This document shows, piece after piece, positions 26,676-33,890 of a stretch of DNA of 39,103 bases. This stretch comes from Symbiodinium natans (Eukaryota > Sar > Dinophyceae > Suessiales > Symbiodiniaceae). Both the position numbers and the translations under genes were made by a program. Positions within the stretch are counted from its first letter, which is position 1, and every line of letters begins with the position of its first letter. The notes under the pieces were generated by a model. That model ran no database searches. It was given only the letters and a program-made list of their open reading frames with translations, and was not told where the DNA came from. Location of the stretch: NCBI GenBank assembly GCA_905221605.1, contig CAJNDS010001668.1:1567276-1606378 (forward strand), read 5' to 3'.

Positions 26676-26787
26676 AGTTCGGCTTTGGATTTTAGGGATC
26701 CAATCTCCTCCCACCGCCGCTTTGCCACGGCAGAACCTCCAATTTCCTGTTTCACTCTTCGAGATCACGCTCCTCGAGGCGCGGGAG

Positions 26788-26875
26788 TTCAGGGTTTAGG
26801 GTTTAGGGTTGAGGGTTCAGGGTTCAGGGTTTAGGGTTTAGGATCTAGGGCTTAGGGTTTAGGGTTTAGGGTTTA
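26788..26875. repeat. G-strand telomere-like array
   Basis: TTTAGGG with TTGAGGG, TTCAGGG and CTTAGGG variants. Confidence 0.85.
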
Positions 26876-27008
26876 TCTAAGGGTAGTTTCATGGTCCCTC
26901 AATATGGTCCCGGAAGTATGGGCGCTGAATTTGTATAGGGTATATACGGGGTATATAAGGGGTCCCCTTTAAGGGCCCATACTAAGGGGCCATGAAATTG
27001 CCCTAAGA
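26876..27008. mobile_element. TIR element, family B copy 2
   Basis: A 133 bp element. TCTAAGGGTAGTTTCATGG is inverted imperfectly at the right end as CCATGAAATTGCCCTAAGA (17 of 19 over the best stretch), and the match extends inward to about 36 bases. It is inserted inside a G-strand telomere array. Confidence 0.75.
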
Positions 27009-27039
27009 GTTTAGGGTTTAGGCTTTAGGGTTTAGGGCA

Positions 27040-27502
27040 AGGTGTGTTGTGCTGGGGCACTCTTGGCATTTCGGTGGAGTGTTTACTGCTGCCAGTAGTT
27101 TTGGGCATCACAACTCATGAAGATGTAGATGGCTGTGGAACCTTGAGCGAAAACCCAAATCCAAAGAAACGAGAACCCAAAACGCGGCAGTGAGGGTGTA
27201 GGGTTTCAGGCTTGAAACTCCTAAAGTACAAGGCCGGTGCATGCTCACAGCCCTACGCCCTCAGTTCGCCAGGGCGTTGGGTACTGGCTTGAAGGCCCCC
27301 CAGGTACCTTCTCGAAGCTCACACACAGAAGGTACACAGGCTGTTTTCTATACCAACATGGATTAAGTGAATTGAGGGTTGAGGGTTATGAGTTTTATAG
27401 GCTTCTGTACGCAGTTTCCAGCACAAAGCGGAGCAAGTGCTATCCCACAGTATAGCCACCCACAAGCCCATGAGCACCCTTTTAAGTTGGTTCGCCACCC
27501 CC

Positions 27503-27535
<33 letters not shown>

Positions 27536-27880
27536 AAACAGTCCAGGAACAGGTCGATGCCCCCTTGCCCCCGATTTTAATTGGTCCCTTAGGGTTGCCC
27601 AGTCTGGCAAAGATTTCTGGAAGCCGTGTCTGTCAGGGTTTAGGGTTTCGGGCTTCAGGAGATGGAAGGTCTTGGGAGGTTTAGGGCGTGGGGAGATATT
27701 GGTGGGGTGCAGGGTGGCCCCCAAACACAAAAGATGTTTGGCTTTCGCGAGTACTCCTCTGCACATGCGCTGGGCCCTGTTTGAAGTCTGAGGACATCTG
27801 TCAAAGAGAACACATACACGGAGTCCCAGGATCATGTTGCCCGAAACAGATGTTGATACTCGAAGCTCTTTTCAACTATG
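27040..27880. other. unassigned stretch with a C homopolymer
   Basis: Contains about 30 C at 27,505-27,534 and a few degenerate heptamers. Short open frames have no recognisable motif or clear splice borders. Confidence 0.4.
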
Positions 27881-27980
27881 AACCCTAAACCCTAAGCCCT
27901 AAGCCCTAAGCCCTAAACCCTAAACCCTAAACGGATCAGGGTTTAGGGTTTTGGGTTTAGGGTTTAGGGTTAGGGTTTAA
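27878..27980. repeat. head-to-head telomere-like arrays (C-strand then G-strand)
   Basis: (CCCTAAA/CCCTAAG)n to 27932, six bases, then (TTTAGGG)n. The two form an almost direct inverted repeat. Confidence 0.88.
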
Positions 27981-28071
27981 ACAATCTGTGCCAAGTTCTT
28001 GGAGACATGCCGAGCTTCCCAAACACTAACCCTCAGGTTGTGACACCCAGAAAAACTAAGCCCTGAACCCC

Positions 28072-28170
28072 AAACCCTAAGCCCCAAACCCTGAACCCTA
28101 AACCCTAAACCCTAAACCCTAAACCCTAAACCCTAAACCCTAAACCCTAAACCCTAAACCCTAAACCCCA
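28072..28170. repeat. C-strand telomere-like array
   Basis: Fourteen units. The last (CCCTAAACCCCAG) supplies the acceptor AG of the next exon. Confidence 0.94.
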
Positions 28171-28171
28171 G

Positions 28172-28264
28172 TCACAATCGGTGCCAGTCAGGCTTCCTCC
28201 ACCGCGCACCGAGCACCCCAACACGCGCAGGCCCAGCTTAGTTCCCTGCGCGGGGGCCCAGATT
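28172..28264 (+). CDS. candidate exon, unknown protein
   Basis: Acceptor TAAACCCCAG. The frame reads TIGASQASSTAHRAPQHAQA, then QLSSLRGGPD. It stays open until TAG at 28290. A GT at 28265 is a possible donor, but the true 3' end is uncertain. First good exon downstream of the retroelement. Confidence 0.38.
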
Positions 28265-28289
28265 TGTGCAACGTGGCAGGATCACGGGA

Positions 28290-28405
28290 CTAGCCCAAAG
28301 GGTCCTAAGTACCTGCATAGTAGAAAGTAGGGTTTCTACAATAGGAATTACTATTATGGTTTGGGTAAGTGACCCCCATATAGGTACTTAGGATTCTTTG
28401 GGTAG
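28290..28405. mobile_element. 116 bp TIR element, MITE-like
   Basis: The left end CTAGCCCAAAGGGTCCTAAG and the right end (reverse complement CTACCCAAAGAATCCTAAG) match closely, including a perfect 12-base TCCTAAGTACCT (28303-28314 / 28382-28393). No ORF. Confidence 0.7.
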
Positions 28406-28595
28406 TACTCAAGTATGTAGGGACTATAAACGCTCTCTGTGTAAATATATAAGGGTTGTATAGGGGGATAAGATTAAGAGTCCCGTCTGGGAGGTCCCTC
28501 CTTATACCTCTGAATAGGAAGGGTTTTGAGGACTTGAAGATCACTCAAGGCAGGGCTTGAAGGCCTTTCAGGGTTTGTAGGGTTAGGAATTACAC

Positions 28596-28690
28596 CTTTG
28601 CAACCCAAAACCCCTAAACCCTGAACCCCTAAACCCCTAAACCCCTAAACCCCTAAACACCAAAAAACAAAAAACCTAAACCCTAAGCCC
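28596..28690. repeat. C-strand array of CCCCTAAA octamers
   Basis: Locally homogenised octamer variant, followed by A-rich CAAAAAACAAAAAACC. Confidence 0.8.
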
Positions 28691-28726
28691 CCCTGAACCC
28701 CAAAGCCTCCTGTGGTTCGGGGCCAG

Positions 28727-28780
28727 CCAAGAGGCGTGCCATGGACCTATGACAGACAGGGCTGGCAGAGTGAGGAGCTT
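28727..28780 (+). CDS. candidate 54 bp internal exon ending at GTTTAGG
   Basis: Acceptor TTCGGGGCCAG and donor GAGCTT|GTTTAGG. Exactly 18 codons: PRGVPWTYDRQGWQSEEL. C-strand array upstream, G-strand repeats downstream. Confidence 0.48.
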
Positions 28781-28919
28781 GTTTAGGAATTAGAGGTTTT
28801 GGGTTTTGGGTTTGGGTTTTAAGGGGTTTAGGGTGCTTTTTGCTAAATACCCTTAGGAATTAGAGGTTTGGGGTTTTAGGGTTTAAGGTGTTTTTGCTAC
28901 ATTGCTTCTTGATCTGCAG

Positions 28920-29012
28920 TTTTGGAGACATAGCATCGCGGATGAGATCTGCTGACCCACGGGCCCCCCCGTCTGGAAAGCAAGGCTCCCTCCATCGACA
29001 GCTGCTTCTAAA
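28920..29012 (+). CDS. candidate 93 bp exon, unknown protein
   Basis: Strong acceptor ATTGCTTCTTGATCTGCAG. The frame reads FGDIASRMRSADPRAPPSGK, then QGSLHRQLLLK. Donor GTTTTC at 29013. No family is recognised. Confidence 0.48.
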
Positions 29013-29023
29013 GTTTTCAAACT

Positions 29024-29090
29024 ACCCTAAACCCTAAACCCCAAACCCTAAACCCTAAACCCTAAACCCCAAACCCTAAACCCTAAACCT
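29024..29090. repeat. C-strand telomere-like array
   Basis: Nine CCCTAAA or CCCCAAA units. Confidence 0.92.
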
Positions 29091-29354
29091 GCTGTGGCCA
29101 TCCCGAAAACCTAGATACTTGAGGTTCGCGGCCCTTTCTCTAAATCACTCTCAGCGCACCCTGGGGCTTTCAGAGTGGTGCACCAGCCCCGGGCCCGGAA
29201 CTTTAAGCCCTAAACCGAAATATTTAAACCCCAGGCTCGAAAAGCTCAAATGACCTTCAAGCCCTAAACCCCAAACCCGAAACCCTCAACGCCAAACCCT
29301 AAACCCTAAACCCCCAAGCCCAAACCATAGAGTTCCCAAGGCTTGGGAACCCAG

Positions 29355-29423
29355 ATCTGCCCCCGCATCTGCGAGTAGCTTGCCGAAGCCTCGGCATGTG
29401 GAAACGAACTTCGGCCTTCGTGG
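29355..29423 (+). CDS. candidate 69 bp internal exon ending at GTTTAGGG
   Basis: Acceptor GGGAACCCAG and donor TTCGTGG|GTTTAGGG. The open frame reads LPPHLRVACRSLGMWKRTSA, then FV. C-strand repeats upstream, G-strand downstream. Confidence 0.48.
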
Positions 29424-29439
29424 GTTTAGGGTTCAGGGG

Positions 29440-29513
29440 CCCTAAACCCCTAAACCCTAAACCCTAAACCCTAAACCCTAAACCCTAAACCCTAAACCCT
29501 AAACCCTAAACCC
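29440..29513. repeat. C-strand telomere-like array
   Basis: Ten units. Together with the TTTAGGG at 29425 and TTTGGG at 29519 it forms close inverted pairs. Confidence 0.93.
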
Positions 29514-29608
29514 ACTAGGGTTTGGGTTTAGGATTTGGGATGCAGGGTCTGGGGTTGGGGTTCAGGGTCAGGCGTGGGGCTGCAGCTTCGGTTCTGCTGA
29601 GTTAGGAG

Positions 29609-29700
29609 TTAGGGTTTAGGGTTTAGGGTTTAGGGTTTAGGGTTTTGGGTTTAGGGTTTGGGGTTTGTTTTGGGTTTTTGGGTTTTGGGTTTTGGGTTTT
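29609..29700. repeat. G-strand array with TTTTGGG variants
   Basis: Five TTTAGGG units, then GGGTTTT units. Confidence 0.88.
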
Positions 29701-29727
29701 GAATGGTTGGTTACTGGTCAGTCACAG

Positions 29728-29836
29728 TAGGCGTGCAATACACACCTCCTGGCCGGGGAAACGGACTGCTTTCACGAAGCATTCATGTTGAGACTCGGAG
29801 GAACCTTGGGTGCTCTTGGTCCCCGCTGAGCGCTGG
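29728..29836 (+). CDS. candidate 109 bp internal exon, unknown protein
   Basis: Acceptor TCAGTCACAG and donor GCTGG|GTTTCGGGTTTAGGG. One frame is open for 35 codons: GVQYTPPGRGNGLLSRSI, then HVETRRNLGCSWSPLSAG. No family is recognised. Confidence 0.47.
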
Positions 29837-29900
29837 GTTTCGGGTTTAGGGTTGAGGGTTCAGGGTTGAGGGTTGAGGGTTTAGGGTTTAGGGAAACCAG

Positions 29901-29985
29901 CGGCGATGCGCGCCGTGTGCTCCTACAGCTTGCCACCTGCTGCACCCACACAAGGGAGCGCCCATGACACAAACACACGCTACAC
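29901..29985 (+). CDS. candidate exon, Cys/His-rich
   Basis: Acceptor GGGAAACCAG. The frame reads RRCAPCAPTACHLLHPHKGA, then PMTQTHATPLTR. The 3' end merges into a C-strand array without a clear donor. Confidence 0.3.
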
Positions 29986-29992
29986 CCCTGAC

Positions 29993-30122
29993 CCGAAACC
30001 CTAAACCCTCAACCCTAAACCCTAAACCCTAAAACCCCAAACCTAAACCCTAAACCCTCAACCCTAAACCCTAAACCGTAAAACCCCAAACCCTAACCCT
30101 AAACCCCAAGCCCTCTAAACCC
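29993..30122. repeat. C-strand telomere-like array, mixed variants
   Basis: CCCTAAA, CCCTCAA, CCCCAAA and CCCTAAAA. A block of about 56 bp (AACCCTCAACCCTAAACCCT...) is duplicated. Confidence 0.9.
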
Positions 30123-30157
30123 CAAACCCGGAGCCCATGAAGTGCTGAACACCTCAG

Positions 30158-30216
30158 AGACGTTTGAGGTGAGCAGCAAATTGCAGCCATCGAGCGCCAG
30201 GCGGCACGGGGAGCCG
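30158..30216 (+). CDS. candidate internal exon, possible GC donor
   Basis: Acceptor GAACACCTCAG. The frame reads TFEVSSKLQPSSARRHGE. The downstream border GAGCCG|GCTTAGGG would be a GC donor made from a variant telomere heptamer. Confidence 0.38.
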
Positions 30217-30217
30217 G

Positions 30218-30280
30218 CTTAGGGTTTAGGGTTTAGGGTTTAGGGTTTAGGGTTTAGGGTTTAGGGTTTAGGATTTAGGG
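30218..30280. repeat. G-strand telomere-like array
   Basis: CTTAGGG followed by eight TTTAGGG-type units. Confidence 0.92.
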
Positions 30281-30507
30281 TTCGAGCTAAACTCCTGAGA
30301 TTCGAATCTGAGTTACTCTTGCGCCTGCGACGTCAGTTATATGCCGGAAGGCCCAGGCAAGTTGCAGAAGGTTCCAGGGTTTAGGGTTAGGGTTTTCGGT
30401 CTAGGACAAGGCACCCCAAACGTCCCGGAGCTTTAAGCTCTCTTTGAAGCCCTAAGCCCTATCTACCTACGGTAGGTTGTAACCCCAGAATGTAATAGTT
30501 GAAATAT

Positions 30508-30586
30508 AAAGCCCAAACCCCAAACCCCAAACCCCAAACCCCAAACCCCAAACCCCAAACCCTAAACCCTAAACCCTAAACCCTAG
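30508..30586. repeat. C-strand array, CCCCAAA then CCCTAAA
   Basis: Six to seven CCCCAAA units grade into four CCCTAAA units. Confidence 0.92.
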
Positions 30587-30683
30587 GTACACCGAGTTAA
30601 AGCCCCGCAAGCCTGCTATAGCTGTATGATATCGACAGGGGTTGGGGGAAGCCTTGGGTGTGCGTGGGGCCGGGGCCCTTAAA

Positions 30684-30733
30684 GTTTTAGGGTTTGGGGT
30701 TTGGGGTTTAGGGTTTAGGGTTTAGGGTTTAGA
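30684..30733. repeat. G-strand telomere-like array
   Basis: TTTGGGG then TTTAGGG units. Confidence 0.88.
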
Positions 30734-30772
30734 GGCAGCTCTGCGAAGTAGAATTTAGGGTCGGCGCCCACC

Positions 30773-30859
30773 ATGAAAGCAACAGTTCGGGTGTCAGATC
30801 CAGCAGCAAAGACTGTTCGCCAGAGAAGTGTTCCCAAGCGGAAGTCACCAAACCCTAGG
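30773..30859 (+). CDS. candidate first exon with Kozak-like ATG
   Basis: CGCCCACCATGA gives a strong initiation context at 30773. The frame reads MKATVRVSDPAAKTVRQRSV, then PKRKSPN, a basic Ser/Pro-rich N-terminus. It is followed by CCTAGG|GTTTAGTG. It may start the short gene that continues at 30901. Confidence 0.38.
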
Positions 30860-30900
30860 GTTTAGTGCTTAGGGTTTAGGGTCTAGGCGACCGGCTACAG

Positions 30901-31315
30901 ATCAAGAGCACGTTCATCAAACAAGCCCGTTTCGTAGATCTGATATATGGGGGGGCAGCACTGTCGTCTCAGACTCGCCAAGGCCTGCCATGGCACAAGT
31001 GCCAGCGTTTTTTCTTACTGTTGGTGAGCAGGGAATGAGGGAATTAGGGCCCTACACATACCCTGCAAGGGATTATACAGGGTACCTCATTCCCCTATTC
31101 CCTGCTAAGCAACAGTGAGTTTTGTTGCCAAGATCTTTCCTTGCCCCACCGTGACAGGAGAGAGCAATGTTGCCAGAACTCCTGGCCCTGCTTTTACTTC
31201 CATTCCAGCAGGCGAACACTGCGGGGAAGGTGCCACTGAAGCATGGCTCAGCCAGCCCATGAAGAACATGTCCGCCAGTGCGACAGAGTCGAAGATTTCA
31301 GATCCTCCTTTCTGA
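30901..31315 (+). CDS. two candidate exons joined by an 86 bp TIR intron, terminal exon with stop
   Basis: Exon 30901-31023 follows ACCGGCTACAG and reads HVHQTSPFRRSDIWGGSTV, then PAMAQVPAFFLTV. The intron 31024-31109 begins GTGAGC and ends CCTGCTAAG. Splicing uses one base from exon 1 and two from exon 2 (phase 1) and continues TVSFVAKIFPCPTVTGESN to ATESKISDPPF and TGA at 31313-31315. Matching phases with canonical borders make this the best-supported gene model outside the retroelement. The intron is also a near-perfect inverted-repeat element. The protein is not recognised. Confidence 0.5.
31017..31116. mobile_element. introner-like TIR element forming an intron
   Basis: ACTGTTG (31017-31023) and CAACAGT (31110-31116) are perfect inverted ends. 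Inside them GCAGGGAAT and ATTCCCTGC, then GAATTAGGG-like arms, pair imperfectly. The GT and AG splice sites sit just inside the 7-base ends. Confidence 0.65.
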
Positions 31316-31420
31316 GCCACGTAGATGATTATTATTGCTGTGATTTCTATTTTTTGATATAGGGCCTGGGCCACGTGGATGATTATTATTGCTATGATTA
31401 CTATTGAATGTGATAGGGTG
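31316..31420. repeat. 54 bp tandem duplication
   Basis: GCCACGTAGATGATTATTAT recurs 54 bases later as GCCACGTGGATGATTATTAT. About 85% identical, directly after the stop codon at 31315. Confidence 0.75.
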
Positions 31421-31573
31421 TAACGGTGCAAACCTCCTCTTTGCTGACAAGCTTTCTCTTTGTAAGGGGATGGATTGCACCGGATCAACCCTGGACCCCA
31501 GACTCTAACCCTAAACCCTAAACCCTAAATTATTTAAATTGTGGGCATGAAATACATTTCCAGCATCTGCCAG

Positions 31574-31633
31574 ACTGCTGCGGATGAGTGGCACCCGGGC
31601 GACACTGAGCTGCAGCGGGTCATGGAGAGTTTG
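31574..31633 (+). CDS. candidate 60 bp internal exon, unknown protein
   Basis: Acceptor TTTCCAGCATCTGCCAG and donor AGTTTG|GTAGCT. Exactly 20 codons: TAADEWHPGDTELQRVMESL. It joins in phase 0 to the next exon at 31762. Confidence 0.48.
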
Positions 31634-31761
31634 GTAGCTTAGGGCTCTGCGGACCAGGAGGGAACGGACAGAATCAGGTAGCACCTCCAAACAGGGATCC
31701 CATGTTTTGGGGTGTGTTGGCGTGGTGTGGGGTGTTTGGGGGTGTTTGGGGTTGTTTGCAG

Positions 31762-31880
31762 GTTTCAGTTCTTTGGGAGCTTCGCATTGAAGCCCAAATG
31801 GCTGATCTGCTAATGGTTCCGTTTACCCCTGCACTGTGCTGGCATCCTCGGCCCCGCATCCTTAACCCCGCATTCTCAAC
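31762..31880 (+). CDS. candidate exon continuing the 31574 exon
   Basis: Acceptor GGGTTGTTTGCAG. The frame reads VSVLWELRIEAQMADLLMV, then PFTPALCWHPRPRIL. The open frame runs to 31953, but the part after about 31,860 is degenerate CCCTCAA repeat; the true 3' end is unknown. Confidence 0.42.
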
Positions 31881-31919
31881 CCAAGCCCTCAACCCTCGCG
31901 ACAAAACACCCTCACGGTC

Positions 31920-32520
31920 CCAGGCTCACGAAATCCCCGAAACGAACGAATGAACGGAGTGAGTGCATGAACGAAGTGGGCGAAGTGAACCTAAAGCCGT
32001 GATTTCCAGGTCCAATAGATGGTTATAATATTAGTATTACCTGGTCCATTAAAAGCGTACACGTGAACGCGGTTAATAAGAATCATAATCTTGCAAGGGA
32101 GATCACGGACGCGCGAATATCATTAATTGTGTGTGTGCGGTTTACTCACTTAGTTCGTTCACCATTAGTACTATAATTGGGGCCCCAGTATAAACATACC
32201 AAGTTCGGGCACCATAATACTTAATATCATAGGGCCTTGAATAGTTAGAAAATAGAAGGAGCCCGCGACGCATGAATTTATAGTTAGTATCTGGCCCTTG
32301 CGTTCACTTCGTGCCCGCAATGAAGTTCATGCGATCGCAGGCTCACTTGTAACTTTCTTGCGTTCACCAAGAATTCTACTCAAGTAGGGAAAGAGGTGCG
32401 CGAACGTAGGAAGCGCACGCTCTTTCATGCCCTTTTTTGTGCTTTCTCCTTTCATTGGTTTTTTTCTCGCGCACGCAGTGAGCACCTGAGCTGTCGCTCT
32501 CTTCTTTCTCTCCCTTCCAG
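31920..32520. other. AT-richer island with recurring TTCACTTCGTTC-like motifs
   Basis: GAACGAAGTGGGCGAAGTGAAC near 31971 recurs inverted near 32140 (GGTTTACTCACTTAGTTCGTTC) and again in part near 32,300. CCAGGT / ACCTGG enclose 30 AT-rich bases near 32,010-32,050. No coding frame on the plus strand; a minus frame (32327-32524) is Lys/Arg-rich without motifs. Unknown element. Confidence 0.4.
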
Positions 32521-32541
32521 TCATATAGTCCTGAAACCCAG

Positions 32542-32592
32542 AACGACATGGGCAGGATGAAAGTTTTCGATCTATCAGGGAGGACTACAAAC
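32542..32592 (+). CDS. candidate exon, unknown protein
   Basis: Acceptor TGAAACCCAG. The frame reads NDMGRMKVFDLSGRTTN and then merges into a C-strand array with no clear donor. Confidence 0.3.
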
Positions 32593-32753
32593 CCTAAACC
32601 CTAAACGCTAAAGCCTAAAGGGCCTAAACCCTAAACGTGGACAAGTTGCAGACCCAAACTAGGACGCCTCTGGTACCCTGATTTCCTTTTGCAGGGTCAG
32701 GATTCCCGCCAACAAAAAGCTAAGCCCAAAAGCCCTAAAACCCCAAAAAACCC

Positions 32754-33090
32754 AAGACCCTAAATGCTCAAAACCCTCAAACCCCCTAAACCCAAAACTC
32801 CTAAACCCAAAAATCCCCTAAACCCTAAACCCCCTAAACCCAAAAACCCTAAACCCAAGAACCCTAAAACCCCAAGATCGCAAATGCTCAAAACCCTCAA
32901 ACCCCTAATCCCAAGAGCCCTAAACCGCAAAACCCCTAAACCCAAAACCCCCTAAACCCTAAACCCCCTAAACCCAAGAACCCTAAACCAACAAAAAGCC
33001 TAAACCCTAAACCCCCAAAGGCCCCCAAACCCCAAAACCCCTAAACCCTAAACCCCCCAAACCCAAGAACCCTAAGCCTAAAACCCCCTA
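32754..33090. repeat. higher-order repeat of telomere-variant units, about 120 bp period
   Basis: AAATGCTCAAAACCCTCAAA occurs at 32762 and 32882. Between and after, CCCCTAAACCC and CCCAAAA-type units repeat in the same order. Confidence 0.75.
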
Positions 33091-33219
33091 ATCACCCAAC
33101 CCGAAGATTTCCTTGGCTTTCTTCTGGCTGGCTCCTGGGACCTTAGCCTCTTGGGTTTTTGTAGAAATTTCAAGAAGGAGCCTAAAAGTTAAACTTATAG
33201 GAGGGCTTCAGAAGTCAGC

Positions 33220-33432
33220 CCTAAACCCTAAGCCTAAGCCCTAAACCCTAAACCCCAAACCCTAAACCCTAAACCCTAAACCCTAAACCCTAAACCCCAA
33301 ACCCTAAACCCTAAACCCTAAACCCTAAACCCTAAACCCTAAACCCTAAACCCTAAACCCTAAACCCTAAACCCTAAACCCTAAACCCTAAACCCTAAAC
33401 CCTAAACCCTAAACCCTAAACCCTAAACCCTA
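33220..33432. repeat. longest C-strand telomere-like array
   Basis: About 30 CCCTAAA heptamers, with two CCCCAAA variants early and a perfect run of about 18 at the end. Confidence 0.96.
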
Positions 33433-33470
33433 CCTAAAGAAGCACTGAGGATGGGCCTGGTCTCCTGAAG

Positions 33471-33518
33471 CTGGCGGGGGGCCACTTGCCCACGTGCTAC
33501 AAGAAGCGCCGAGCCTGA
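33471..33518 (+). CDS. candidate last exon, unknown protein
   Basis: Follows GTCTCCTGAAG. Reads LAGGHLPTCYKKRRA and TGA. A GCTTAGGGTTTAGGG border a few bases later is an alternative GC donor. Confidence 0.25.
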   Translation: MAGGHLPTCYKKRRA

Positions 33519-33528
33519 ATTGGCTGGC

Positions 33529-33594
33529 TTAGGGTTTAGGGTTTAGGGTTTAGGGTTTAGGGTTTAGGGTTTAGGGTTTAGGGTTTAGGGTTTA
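33529..33594. repeat. G-strand telomere-like array
   Basis: Nine TTTAGGG units; the last telomere-type array before 38,817. Confidence 0.94.
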
Positions 33595-33629
33595 TAGAAA
33601 TTGTATAGGGTTTGGGTCCCAAAAAGTGT

Positions 33630-33672
33630 TGAACGAAACGTTTTGAACGAAGCGTTTTGAACGAAAGTTTTG
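33630..33672. repeat. short tandem repeat GTTTTGAACGAA
   Basis: Three to four copies of a 12-15 bp unit. Confidence 0.7.
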
Positions 33673-33768
33673 TGTTTTGGAACTTAGTTTTTTCTTTTTG
33701 CGATAAGGCTCCTCACCGCGCGTTCGCTTCTGCAGCGTGTGTCTCGACGTCCTGGGGCGCCTGCCTAA

Positions 33769-33890
33769 GGGGGAAATTTTGCCCGTTTTTCTGGCAGGGC
33801 GTTGGAAGTTGGAACCTGGGCGTTGCTTAGTAGGGGGAAATGTTGCCCGTTTTTCCGGCAGGGCGTTGGAAGTTGGAACTTGGTGCAGCA
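33769..33890. repeat. 64 bp tandem repeat, two copies
   Basis: GGGGGAAATTTTGCCCGTTT and GGGGGAAATGTTGCCCGTTT start 64 bases apart; copies are about 93% identical. Confidence 0.85.

Noticed and set aside
30285-30320. tRNA B-box-like GATTCGAATCT
   Set aside because: It is a simple palindrome; no A box, acceptor stem or anticodon arm could be folded around it.
32637-32694. 22 bp intron between GTACCC and TTTTGCAG
   Set aside because: Too short for spliceosomal splicing; the acceptor may be real but its donor must lie elsewhere.
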